A stretch of DNA of 64,000 nucleotides from Verrucomicrobiota bacterium. GTDB taxonomy: Bacteria > Verrucomicrobiota > Verrucomicrobiia > Opitutales > Opitutaceae. The stretch is taken from positions 248,001 through 312,000 of the forward strand of contig JAEWQP010000010.1 in assembly GCA_023399155.1 (NCBI GenBank), given 5' to 3'. The notes under the pieces are model-generated. The model ran no database searches and had not been told where the DNA came from. It saw only the letters and a list, made by a program, of their open reading frames with translations. A program made the translations under genes and the position numbers. Shown here piece after piece: positions 37,714-45,590 of this stretch (position 1 is its first letter; each line of letters begins with the position of its first letter).

Positions 37714-37798
37714 GGACCGGGAGCGTGGCGGCCTGCCGGAACAGCTCCAGCTGTTTCGTCTTGGCCCGCGGCCGGCCACGCAGCCAGACTTTGTTGAG

Positions 37799-38521
37799 GT
37801 GTCCGACACGGCTGCAGAGAACCCAGGTCCCGGTCCGATCCATGAGGCAAGAGGCTGGCGCGTGCCGCTGCTGTGGTGCGCCGCGCTCCTCGTGCGCGGA
37901 TGGTGCCGGACGCTGCGTGTCGACTATGATCGCGCAGGCATCCTGGAACTGGCGCGCGGGGCCCCGGTGGCGATGATGATGTGGCACAATCGCCTCTTCA
38001 TGGTCCCGTGGCTCGCGAGCAGGGCCTGGCCGGGCCGGCCGGTGTACGGGTTGGTGAGCGCGAGCCGCGACGGAGCCAACCTGGCGAAGTTTTTCAGTTT
38101 TATCGGCATGGGCGCGGTCCGGGGGTCGAGCAGCCGATTCGGGCGCGAGGCTTTGCGCGAGCTGATCGCCGTCCTGCGTTCCGGGCACGACATCGCCATC
38201 ACCCCGGACGGCCCGCGTGGGCCGATCTACCAGATGAAGGCGGGCGCGGTGCTCGCCACGCGGCGCACACGCTCGCCGCTCCTCATCTTCGGAATCGAGT
38301 ATTGCGCGGCGTGGCGGGCCCGGAGCTGGGACCGTTTCTGCATCCCGAAGCCGTTCTCACGGGTCGTCCTGCGGCACGAACTCCTCGATCCTGAGGCGAT
38401 CCCCCATGGATCGGAGGGCGTGGAATTCGTGCGCACGCGGCTGTTGGTTCTAAGTGGAGAGGATCCGGCCGCGTGGCCGCCGCAGCGCGAGCCGGACGCC
38501 GGGCGCGTGTCCGGTGCCTGA
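37799..38521 (+). CDS. Lysophospholipid acyltransferase family protein (DUF374)
   Basis: About 240 residues from a GTG start, the usual length for this family; an ATG at 37649 exists but would overlap the opposite-strand gene. DUF374 motifs: a hydrophobic N-terminal segment (VPLLWCAALLVRGWCRTL), MMWHNRLFMVPWLA replacing the HX4D acyltransferase box, ASRDGANLAKFFSFIGMGAV, ITPDGPRGPIYQMKAGAVLA. These membrane-associated enzymes acylate lipid A precursors or other lipids; the acceptor here is unknown. It is divergent from the unknown protein gene. Confidence 0.85.
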   Translation: MSDTAAENPGPGPIHEARGWRVPLLWCAALLVRGWCRTLRVDYDRAGILELARGAPVAMMMWHNRLFMVPWLASRAWPGRPVYGLVSASRDGANLAKFFSFIGMGAVRGSSSRFGREALRELIAVLRSGHDIAITPDGPRGPIYQMKAGAVLATRRTRSPLLIFGIEYCAAWRARSWDRFCIPKPFSRVVLRHELLDPEAIPHGSEGVEFVRTRLLVLSGEDPAAWPPQREPDAGRVSGA

Positions 38522-38598
38522 TCAGCCGAACATCGGGTCCGGAAACTTCGACTGAACAGATGCGGGTGGAAAGCGCCGGGCCACCGCGCCTCGTCCGT

Positions 38599-39843
38599 TC
38601 AGGTTCCGCCTGCGGACTCGGGCCGAGCGGCGGCGTGAATGAGCCGGTCGAGGCGTCCGCCCACCGCGGATGCGGAGTAGATGTCGAGCACATCACGATA
38701 GGCACGCTCGGTGATCTCCTCGACCATTCCGCGGCGTGCGACCATCGTCAGGATCTTCTCGGCGCAATCAAACGGATCGCCGGTACGGAAAGTCAGTCCG
38801 TTGACTGTGTTGTGAACCACATCGGTCGTGCTGCCTTCGGGTGCGGCCACGACGGGGACCCGGGCTGCCATCGCACGAACGACGGCGAGGGGGAATGGAT
38901 CGGGATGGCGCGCGGTGTGCAGGAAAATGTCGTAGCTGGGGTAGAGCATCGCCAGTTCGTCGACCGCGATCTGGCGGATGGTCACCGCTCCGCCGAGTTG
39001 TGCGTTGCGCACGTAGTCGCGGATCCGCGATTCCATCGCGACATCACCGCGGCCGAAGAGATCGAGGGAGAACCGCATCTCCCCGAGATGGCGCAGCTCC
39101 TGGAGCGCCTGCACTGCCGTCAGCGGATCGTGATCGGAGTCAAGATGCCCGATCCAGAGAAGGCGGCGCAAGTCGTCGCGGCGCTGGGGGGCCGCCGGGA
39201 TCTCCTCGCGGGCGAGGCCATAGGGGAGGACCTCGGTCGCACCGACGTCGTAACCGGCGAGTTCCACCGAGTCGCGCAAGGCACGTGAGGCGAAGAAACC
39301 GTGGCGGATCGGAAGGTCGCTCGGCCGGGGCGCGGGATGCATGCGCAGGATCCTGCGGTCGAGCCGCAGTTCGCGCAGCACGCGGCGGAGGATGCGTTGT
39401 GCGATCGGCAGCGGACCCGCCCACCACCGGTACCAGGGATCGTCGCGCACGCGATGCCGGGGCCAGGCATCGAGCACCGCGTAGAGCATGCGAAAGCCTC
39501 GCCGTTCGATCTGCCACAACAGCGAATGCGAAAGGCCCGACATGCCCCAGACCACCACCAGCTCCGGCATCAGGGCCTCGAGTTCGGAGGCGAGGATGCG
39601 GAGATTCTGGCGCTGCACGGCGTGCAACCGTCGGAACGACCGGGCGCCGCCGGGCGTGTGCAGTCGCAGGCGGCGGTTTACATGCGGATCATGGTCGGGG
39701 ACGTTTGGTGACGTGATGTCGGACGTCAGCACCCGGAACACGTGATTGCGCGCCGCCAGTTCGCGCACCAGCAGCGCGCATTGGCGCTCCGCGGGACCGG
39801 AGGCGAACGGGGGATAGTGACTGGCGAGATGGAGCAGCTTCAC
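38599..39843 (-). CDS. Glycosyltransferase family 4 protein
   Basis: A 414-residue GT-B glycosyltransferase. N-terminal domain begins MKLLHLASHYPPFASGPAER, with VVWGMSGLSHSLLWQI; C-terminal nucleotide-sugar domain has LLWIGHLDSDHDPLTAVQAL and YDIFLHTARHPDPFPLAVV followed by RAMAARVPVVAAPEG. The usual EX7E motif is altered to Asp and Arg at the two acidic positions, so the active site differs from the family norm. It may build exopolysaccharide or lipopolysaccharide. It stands alone. Confidence 0.86.
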   Translation of the reverse strand: MKLLHLASHYPPFASGPAERQCALLVRELAARNHVFRVLTSDITSPNVPDHDPHVNRRLRLHTPGGARSFRRLHAVQRQNLRILASELEALMPELVVVWGMSGLSHSLLWQIERRGFRMLYAVLDAWPRHRVRDDPWYRWWAGPLPIAQRILRRVLRELRLDRRILRMHPAPRPSDLPIRHGFFASRALRDSVELAGYDVGATEVLPYGLAREEIPAAPQRRDDLRRLLWIGHLDSDHDPLTAVQALQELRHLGEMRFSLDLFGRGDVAMESRIRDYVRNAQLGGAVTIRQIAVDELAMLYPSYDIFLHTARHPDPFPLAVVRAMAARVPVVAAPEGSTTDVVHNTVNGLTFRTGDPFDCAEKILTMVARRGMVEEITERAYRDVLDIYSASAVGGRLDRLIHAAARPESAGGT

Positions 39844-39911
39844 GGCCGTGGAAAAGATGAAGCCGCGTCGTCCGGACAGCCAGCTCTGCCGCAGGTTGCG
39901 AGGAAAAGTAA

Positions 39912-39944
39912 GCCGGCCGTTCCGGGATGAGCGAAACGGCCGGC
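39912..39944 (-). terminator. Intrinsic terminator after the CBM20-like gene
   Basis: A 10-bp perfect stem (GCCGGCCGTT / AACGGCCGGC) with a 13-base loop. On the minus strand it is followed by a T-rich run (TTACTTTTCC), 55 bases after the stop of the CBM20-like gene. Confidence 0.75.
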
Positions 39945-39999
39945 GAGTTCTTTCAGGAAGCCCGGAGAGCGCAGCGCGTTCAGAGGCTTGGAACGCGGT

Positions 40000-40395
40000 T
40001 CAGATCACGGGCGAGACGGCGTTTTCCACGCCGACCTCGGCCACGTAGTCATCCCCGGCGGACCACCGCTCATCGTTGATGAGTACCTTGTAGGCAAACG
40101 GCCGGGAGGCCGCAGCGGTGGACCACGTCCATTGATCCGACGCCACGCAATCCATGGGTACGCCCCTGTCCCAGCTCAGGCCCGGGCCATCGCCGCGGAT
40201 AAAGAGCAGGTTACCGAAACCGACATCCATCTTCGCCACGACCGCAGTGAGGCCGGCGGTGGCGGGAACGGGTGCCTTCTCAGCCGCCTTCTTCACCAGC
40301 TTGGGAGCTGGTGCGGAGGCGGGGGCGGCCTTGGCGGAGGCCTTTTTCGAAACGGGTTTCGCGGATGGGGCCTCCGTGGTGGTCGCTTTCTTCAT
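40000..40395 (-). CDS. Small protein: Lys/Ala-rich tail plus CBM20/48-like domain
   Basis: About 131 residues from MKKATTTEAP; the sequence upstream of that Met is not coding-like. Residues 1-45 are Lys/Ala/Pro-rich (KPVSKKASAKAAPASAPAPK), like histone H1-type tails. Residues ~48-131 look like a small starch/glycogen-binding beta-sandwich: LLFIRGDGPGLSWDRGVPM, WTWSTAAASRPFAYKVLIND, WSAGDDYVAEVG. There is no signal peptide, so the protein is cytoplasmic. It may bind glycogen, with the basic tail contacting nucleic acid or other polyanions; this is inference. It is followed by a clear terminator. Confidence 0.78.
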   Translation of the reverse strand: MKKATTTEAPSAKPVSKKASAKAAPASAPAPKLVKKAAEKAPVPATAGLTAVVAKMDVGFGNLLFIRGDGPGLSWDRGVPMDCVASDQWTWSTAAASRPFAYKVLINDERWSAGDDYVAEVGVENAVSPVI

Positions 40396-40602
40396 GGTTC
40401 GTTGTCTTTTTTGGATGGTTGATGCACGGCGTGCATGCGACCGGTCGGCCGTATGAGCGCCGCAGCAGTTTGAAGCTGCCGGCGTGCCGTGGGAGCGGCA
40501 ACAGGATTCTCCGTAAGGTGAAAGTTGAAGTTGCCGCACTGCGGTGGAAAAAGAGGTTTACTCCGTGGGAAAAACCCGCAACGTCCCGTTCCTCTTTGGC
40601 TT

Positions 40603-40678
40603 GGGGCTGTAGCTCAGTTGGAAGAGCGTCTCGTTCGCAATGAGAAGGTCGTCGGTTCGATCCCGATCAGCTCCACCA
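40603..40678 (+). tRNA. tRNA-Ala (anticodon CGC)
   Basis: A 76-base cloverleaf starting GGGGCTGTAGCTCAG, anticodon loop TTCGCAA (anticodon CGC), T-arm CGGTTCGATCCCG, acceptor CAGCTCC, discriminator A and an encoded CCA. The first of two direct repeats begins 2 bases after the CCA. Confidence 0.96.
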
Positions 40679-40680
40679 GC

Positions 40681-40788
40681 CTTCGCTCGCAGCGTAGCGA
40701 AGAGCGAAGGCTGTCGCGCCGCAGTCCGGCGTGAGCCGGACGAAGGCGGACCTCCCGCGAGGCGAGCTTCGGCTCGGCAGGCCAGCCC
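40681..40788 (+). repeat. Direct repeat, left copy, flanking the GIY-YIG gene
   Basis: 108 bases nearly identical (about 9 differences by eye) to 41055-41162. It is full of hairpins: CTTCGCTC ... GAGCGAAG (8-bp arms), GTCCGGC-GTGA-GCCGGAC (7-bp arms, 4-base loop) and CGAGC-TTCG-GCTCG. It starts 2 bp after the tRNA-Ala and ends directly before the GIY-YIG start. Confidence 0.92.
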
Positions 40789-40797
40789 GTGCGATCC

Positions 40798-41046
40798 ATG
40801 ATCGGATTCCACTACGTCTCAATTCTCGAGTCCCGCGCGGATGCGGCGGCTTTCTACGTGGGCCGGACCGACGATCTCGTTTCGCGCCTGGCCAATCACA
40901 ATGGAGGCGGCGTGCCGCACACGGCGAAGCAGCGTCCCTGGGAATTCAAAACGGTCCTGGCATTTCGCTCTCTGGAGAAAGCGATCGCATTCGAAAGGTA
41001 TCTCAAATCCGGATCAGGACGGGCGTTTGCGAAGAAACGCTTATAG
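40798..41046 (+). CDS. Small GIY-YIG nuclease
   Basis: About 82 residues (a GTG three codons earlier, at 40789, is also usable). It is a single-domain GIY-YIG protein of the UPF0213/YhbQ type: HYVSILES for the GIY segment, AAFYVGRTDDLVSRLANHN for YIG plus the catalytic Arg, and a late Glu in KAIAFERYLKSGSGRAFAKK. Such proteins are small structure-selective DNA endonucleases; many copies sit in tRNA-adjacent, mobile-looking contexts. This gene fills the entire space between two 108-bp direct repeats directly downstream of tRNA-Ala, so gene and repeats probably move or are maintained as one unit. Confidence 0.9.
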   Translation: MIGFHYVSILESRADAAAFYVGRTDDLVSRLANHNGGGVPHTAKQRPWEFKTVLAFRSLEKAIAFERYLKSGSGRAFAKKRL

Positions 41047-41054
41047 AATCTGCG

Positions 41055-41162
41055 CTTCGCTCGCAGCGCAGCGAAGAGCGAAGGCTGTCGCGCCGCAGTC
41101 CGGCGTGAGCCGGACAAAGGCGGACGATCAGCGGGGCGAGCTTCGGCCCGGCAGGCCAGCCA
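41055..41162 (+). repeat. Direct repeat, right copy, flanking the GIY-YIG gene
   Basis: Second copy of the 108-base repeat, starting 8 bases after the GIY-YIG stop codon. The hairpins with 8-bp and 7-bp arms are intact; the third stem has one mismatch (CGAGC/GCCCG). Confidence 0.92.
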
Positions 41163-41182
41163 CGGGCGACGTCGCTGCAGGC

Positions 41183-42322
41183 TCAGGCTGCGGTCGAGCC
41201 GCACCGGAGCGGAAGTGTCACACTGAACGTCGTCCCGGCCGCTTGTGTGGAGGTGACTTCGATCGTGCCGCCGTGAGCCACGGCGACCTCGCGGGCGATA
41301 TACAGTCCCAGTCCGATACTGCCGCCGCGCGCTCCACCGCGCGCTCCGCGGACAAACGGTTCGAAGATCCGCGGCAACACGTCCGCGGGAATCGCCGGGC
41401 CATCGTTCCGGACGGTCAGGCGCACCCGTGCGCCATCGCGTGCGGCGGAAACGGATATCCGCGAAGCCTGGTCGCCGTGCTGGACCGCGTTGCCAATCAG
41501 ATTTGAGAGGAGTTGCCGCAGGCGCGCACGGTCCCATTCGCCTCGGAGTTCGCCATCGGCCTCCAATTGCCAGTGGCAACGAGGGCAAGTGGTGCGGACC
41601 TCGGCGACAACCTCCTGGCAGAGTGCGGCGAGATCCATCGACACCGGCGCCACCGGCATCGGCCGACCCAGACGCGTGACGGCGAAGTCCAGGAAGTCGC
41701 TCAACATCAGCCCGGCGGCATCGGCACTGGATCGGATCTGCGACGCCGTCTCGGTCGTCTCCGCGTCGGCCGGCCTCGCCTCTGCGAGTGACTGAGCCAG
41801 CATCGCGATGGCGTTGAGCGGCGTCCGCAGGTCGTGCCCCAGGATTCGCAGGAACATCTGCCGGGACTTGTCGAGATGTTCTGAATACCGATGGACCGCC
41901 TCGGCGAGCGACTGGTCCATGGACTCGTGGAACCGCGTGAGATCAGCCAGATCGTTGCTGTCCGGGTCCGGTTTGCTTTCGAACCATAGACGAACGACGC
42001 TTGCGCGCAAGGCGCGATACTCGGCCATCAGCGCGCGCAGATCGAAACCCGATCCCGCCCGGCCGACCGCGTGGTCCTGGGAGGCGGTGTTCAGCCTGCC
42101 TCCCACCGCCTGCTCATCCCTCAACCCCTTGGACTTGTCCGACTGCTCCAGTCCGGTCTGGGCCGATTTCATGTCCAACGCGGCCGCGCGGAGAATGCCT
42201 TCGGCATGATCCCGCAGGTCTTCCGGGCTCGCACCGGAGGAGGGCCAGACGCTTCGTGCAAAGGCATCCCACTCGCCCAGAATCGAATCGGTGTTCGCGA
42301 GGATGAAATCGGGCAGGCGCAT
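41183..42322 (-). CDS. Sensor histidine kinase with RsbRD-like N-terminus
   Basis: A 379-residue soluble kinase with no membrane helix. Residues 1-130 resemble the RsbRD/sensor domain found before histidine kinases (ILANTDSILGEWDAFARSVW, LRDHAEGILRAAALDM). HisKA follows, with His163 in LGHDLRTPLNAIAML, then HATPase_c: LLSNLIGNAVQHGD (N box), VRNDGPAIPADVLPRIFEPF (G1/F) and GGSIGLGLYIAREV (G2). CPRCHWQLE introduces a CxxC, possibly a metal or redox site. No response regulator is adjacent, so it is an orphan. Signal unknown. Confidence 0.9.
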   Translation of the reverse strand: MRLPDFILANTDSILGEWDAFARSVWPSSGASPEDLRDHAEGILRAAALDMKSAQTGLEQSDKSKGLRDEQAVGGRLNTASQDHAVGRAGSGFDLRALMAEYRALRASVVRLWFESKPDPDSNDLADLTRFHESMDQSLAEAVHRYSEHLDKSRQMFLRILGHDLRTPLNAIAMLAQSLAEARPADAETTETASQIRSSADAAGLMLSDFLDFAVTRLGRPMPVAPVSMDLAALCQEVVAEVRTTCPRCHWQLEADGELRGEWDRARLRQLLSNLIGNAVQHGDQASRISVSAARDGARVRLTVRNDGPAIPADVLPRIFEPFVRGARGGARGGSIGLGLYIAREVAVAHGGTIEVTSTQAAGTTFSVTLPLRCGSTAA

Positions 42323-42473
42323 CTCTGAAGGCTGGGGGTTCAGTCCGGCAGGGTCTGGTCAAGTGCACCGCAAGTCAATGCGCACCGCACGCGCGGTCGG
42401 GTGATCTCCGGGTCGCAACCGGCCGCACCTCGAACGAAGAGGACCGGGCAGAAGATACGCCGGGCGCCGGAAA

Positions 42474-43040
42474 CTAGGAAACCAGCTGCGCTGCGGAAGG
42501 GCTGCGCGTCTCCTTCGTTGTTCCAGGCTGAAGGGCGCGGCGCAGGCGCCAGCGTTGGTCGGCGGCCACGATGTACCCGGCGCACGATGGCGCGCCGCAC
42601 CGGCAGGGGTTGTCCCGCCAGTGACGGAACTGGAAGCCGTAATCGAAGGTGATTTCGTCGCCGCGGTCGATGTCGCGTGCGGCGATGATCCAGATGCGTC
42701 CACGGTGCATTTCCGCCCGGCAGCTGGGCTCGCAGGAATGGTTGATGAACTTGCTGACGTTGCCCCAGCGGCGCCCGTCGATGTCGTAGCGCTGGTTGAG
42801 CCAGAACGAGTAGGTGCAAGCCTCGGCGCCCTCCCGCGATCGGGCCAACCGGGCGGCCTCGCGGCGTGCACTCTCCGCCTTCGTGATGCGTTCCCCGCGA
42901 TACTCGACGATCACGTATCCGGCGGGGATGGCCACGCGTGCGTACACGCCTTGGCCATGAATGCGGGAGCGGCGGCGCACGACCACCCAGGAGGCGGGGA
43001 GCGGGGGCGAGTAACGGGAGGGAAGCGTGCGGGCGGGCAT
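42474..43040 (-). CDS. SET-domain protein (putative lysine methyltransferase)
   Basis: About 188 residues from MPARTLPSRY. Complete SET domain: RRRSRIHGQGVYARVAIPAG, VIVEYRGERI, the knot-forming FINHSCEPSC, IAARDIDRGDEITFDYGF and a post-SET-like zinc cluster (CRCGAPSCAGYI). SET enzymes transfer methyl groups from SAM to lysine on proteins. Bacterial copies are sporadic and often considered of eukaryotic or shared origin; the target here is unknown. It is monocistronic. Confidence 0.92.
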   Translation of the reverse strand: MPARTLPSRYSPPLPASWVVVRRRSRIHGQGVYARVAIPAGYVIVEYRGERITKAESARREAARLARSREGAEACTYSFWLNQRYDIDGRRWGNVSKFINHSCEPSCRAEMHRGRIWIIAARDIDRGDEITFDYGFQFRHWRDNPCRCGAPSCAGYIVAADQRWRLRRALQPGTTKETRSPSAAQLVS

Positions 43041-43201
43041 GGGATCTGGAGAACCCGCCACTGTGCAAAGCCGCCGGGCCGGCTCAAGCCGTTCCGATGC
43101 ACGAGCCGTCGGATCTCTCCCCGCGATGCCATCGGCGGCCCTGCGGCGCGAGCGAGCGCAGGGCCAGCCGGGCGCCGCGGAGGCTCGTGCCGCCGAACGC
43201 G

Positions 43202-45355
43202 TCAGTGGCCGAGGCGCGATGCCATCGCGTAGACGATCAGTGCCAGCAGGACCAGGCCCAGGCCGAAGAACATGAAGCCCATCGCCTTCGCGATGTTCTT
43301 GCGGCCTTCCCAGTCGTCGCCGTGCACGCGGTGCGACTCGAGGCGGCCTTCCGCGACCAGGCGGTCGTACCAGCGCTTGCGCTCGTGGATCAGCTCCGTC
43401 TTCGACATCTTCCCGGAGAAGATCACCGTATCCATCGGGAACTTCTCGATGCGGAAGTGCGTATTGAAGAAGTGGAACGTGAAGATGAACCCGGCGGCAA
43501 GGAGGGCCTCGTCGGAGTGCACGACCAGGGCGATGTTGATCATCCACCCGGGCATGAACGTGGAGAAGAAGATCGGGAACCACATGATCAGGCCGGAGAC
43601 GCCGATCGCGAAGATGCCCCAGAACACGGCGAGGTAGTCGAACTTCTCCCAGTAGGTCCAGCGGTCGAACTGCGGCCGCGGTCCCTTGCCGAAGAACCAT
43701 TTCTGGTGCGCGACGAAGTCGCGCCAGTCCTGCATCGAGGGCAGCATCGACTCCGGACCGAACATCGCGCCGATCATCCGTTTCACGGACACCTTGCCCG
43801 ACTGCGGGTCGCGGACGGCGCGTCGGTTGCGCCACAGGCTCAGCGCGAGATCGGAGAGATGCAGGACGAAGTAGGCGAAGGTGACGATCGCACCGAAGTG
43901 GTGCAGCGCGCGGGCGACTTCCGCGCCACCGAGCATGTCGAACATCAGCCTGGCCCAGTCCGTGTAGTAGAATTTCAGCGGCATCCCCGTGATCACGAGC
44001 AGCAGGAAGCTCGTCACCACCATGAGGTGGAGCATGCGGTCAAACGGGGTGAAGCGCGTGAAGTGCTCGTCGTCCTTGTGCGCGGAGACCTTCGCCTCGC
44101 GGAACTGTCTCGAGTCGTGCAGGTAGAGGTAGATCGAACGGAAGAGCCAGAAGAGCGTGTGCAGGCCGAAGAAGGCGAACACGCCGATGAGCAGGCTCGT
44201 CATGAACAGGAACACCTTGTTCAGGGCCGGGTAGTTCTCGCCGTCGAGCGGGTTGGCGTGCGGTTGGTACTGCGCGAAGCTGGCATTCGCGCCGGGGTGG
44301 CACTGGGCGCAGGTGCCGACGATGTTTTCCTGCGACAGCCGTGAGGCTGGATTGGATACGGGCAGCACGTCGTGGTGTCCGTGGCAGTCGTAGCAGGCGG
44401 CCACATCCGAGGCGACGTTGGGCCGGCCCAGCGCCATCGCCTTGCCGTGGTAGGTGTCGCGGTAGTGGGTGAGGCGGTCCTGGTGGCATTTGCCGCAGGT
44501 GGCGTCGCTGCCGGCCTTGAAATGCGCGTTGCTCGGCTGCTCGATCTCATGCGCGGAATGGCAGTCGGAACAAACCGGCCCCTTGCCGTCGCCCTTCTTC
44601 AGGAGCTGGCCGTGGACGCTCTGGTTGTAGATGTCCTCGACGCCGACGTGGCACTTGCCGCAGGTGTCCGCGATGTTCGTGTGATGCGTGTGCGAGCCGC
44701 GATCGACGCTGCGCTTGATGTCGTGCACGCCGTGGCAGTCATTGCACGAGGGCGCGACGATCAGGCCCATCTGCAGGAGGGCGCGCCCGTGGATGCTCTC
44801 CATGTAGTGGGTCGCGGCCTGGGGAAACTTGATGCGGTACTCGTCCGTGATGCCCTCGTTGCTGTGGCACTGGGCGCAGGTCTTCGGGAGGTTGAGCTTG
44901 AAGACCGGGGAGTCGGCGTGCTTCACCGGCACGATCTCATGGGAGCCGTGGCAGCTCGCGCAGGTGGCCGCGCCGGACGAGCCCATCGCGTGCGAGACGC
45001 CGTGGATGCTGCGGGCGTATTGATCGGCGGCCTCGCCGTGGCACGAGGCGCATTGGGCCGGAGGAAGCGGGGTCTCGTGATCCTCCGAGGTGATGCTCGC
45101 GTGGCAATCGGTGCAGGAGAGGCTGCCGTGCACGGACCGGGCAAATGGCGCGGGGCGCACACCCTCGTAGCGGAGCTGCCCGCCGGCGGCGGCGATGGGC
45201 TCGTCGCCGGCCGTGTGGCACTCCAGGCAGGTCTCGTTCGGAATCGCCTCGGCGGCTCCGGCGAAGGAGGCGGCGAATCCGAGAAGGAGCAACGAGATGC
45301 AGACACGGCGCCGAAGACCGGCGACGTGCGTGGGGGTCAGGAGAACAGGGCGCAC
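43202..45355 (-). CDS. Multihaem cytochrome c (11 CxxCH) fused to a cytochrome b-type membrane domain
   Basis: About 717 residues from a GTG that places a good signal peptide first (VCISLLLLGFAASFAGAAEA); an ATG at 45550 reaches into the divergent promoter region. The exported part (~residues 40-385) has eleven CxxCH haem-c motifs. The C-terminal ~330 residues have at least four helices with paired His (FLFMTSLLIGVFAFFGLHTL, HLMVVTSFLLLVITGMPL, HHFGAIVTFAYFVLHLSDL, DEALLAAGFIFTFHFF), like the FdnI/HydC cytochrome b family. This is the layout of CbcL-type quinol:multihaem cytochromes of the inner membrane. It is divergent from a 13-haem paralogue. Electron acceptor unknown. Confidence 0.87.
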   Translation of the reverse strand: MRPVLLTPTHVAGLRRRVCISLLLLGFAASFAGAAEAIPNETCLECHTAGDEPIAAAGGQLRYEGVRPAPFARSVHGSLSCTDCHASITSEDHETPLPPAQCASCHGEAADQYARSIHGVSHAMGSSGAATCASCHGSHEIVPVKHADSPVFKLNLPKTCAQCHSNEGITDEYRIKFPQAATHYMESIHGRALLQMGLIVAPSCNDCHGVHDIKRSVDRGSHTHHTNIADTCGKCHVGVEDIYNQSVHGQLLKKGDGKGPVCSDCHSAHEIEQPSNAHFKAGSDATCGKCHQDRLTHYRDTYHGKAMALGRPNVASDVAACYDCHGHHDVLPVSNPASRLSQENIVGTCAQCHPGANASFAQYQPHANPLDGENYPALNKVFLFMTSLLIGVFAFFGLHTLFWLFRSIYLYLHDSRQFREAKVSAHKDDEHFTRFTPFDRMLHLMVVTSFLLLVITGMPLKFYYTDWARLMFDMLGGAEVARALHHFGAIVTFAYFVLHLSDLALSLWRNRRAVRDPQSGKVSVKRMIGAMFGPESMLPSMQDWRDFVAHQKWFFGKGPRPQFDRWTYWEKFDYLAVFWGIFAIGVSGLIMWFPIFFSTFMPGWMINIALVVHSDEALLAAGFIFTFHFFNTHFRIEKFPMDTVIFSGKMSKTELIHERKRWYDRLVAEGRLESHRVHGDDWEGRKNIAKAMGFMFFGLGLVLLALIVYAMASRLGH

Positions 45356-45590
45356 GAGAGAAGTGGGAATCGGGGTCGCCGGACCGACGATCCGGCCCGG
45401 GGCTGGACAGAAGAACGAGGTGTAAGGACAGCTGATGTGATTTAGTATCGGCAGCAATTCAAAAATTCTAATATTGAGATGTGAGGCGCCGATGCTTTTC
45501 TCCAAGTGATCCTGTGCAGAAGTGCGGCTTTTGTCGCCACCCACTCCCATGCGCTCCTGTGTTGCCTTTGGATTTACGCAAGTCGCTAGA
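45356..45590. promoter_or_regulatory. AT-rich divergent promoter region of the two multihaem cytochromes
   Basis: 235 bases between two outward-facing cytochrome genes. Positions ~45435-45480 (AATTCAAAAATTCTAATATT) are markedly AT-rich against the surrounding high GC, as expected for shared promoters. I cannot assign a specific regulator site. Confidence 0.5.

Noticed and set aside
43202..45550. ATG at 45550 as start of the 11-haem cytochrome
   Set aside because: It would place ~65 non-signal residues before the signal peptide and run through the AT-rich promoter region; the GTG at 45355 fits better.
45571..45586. TTTACGCAAG before the 13-haem cytochrome as a fifth operator
   Set aside because: The right half does not match and the symmetry is lost; it lies outside the carbohydrate locus.
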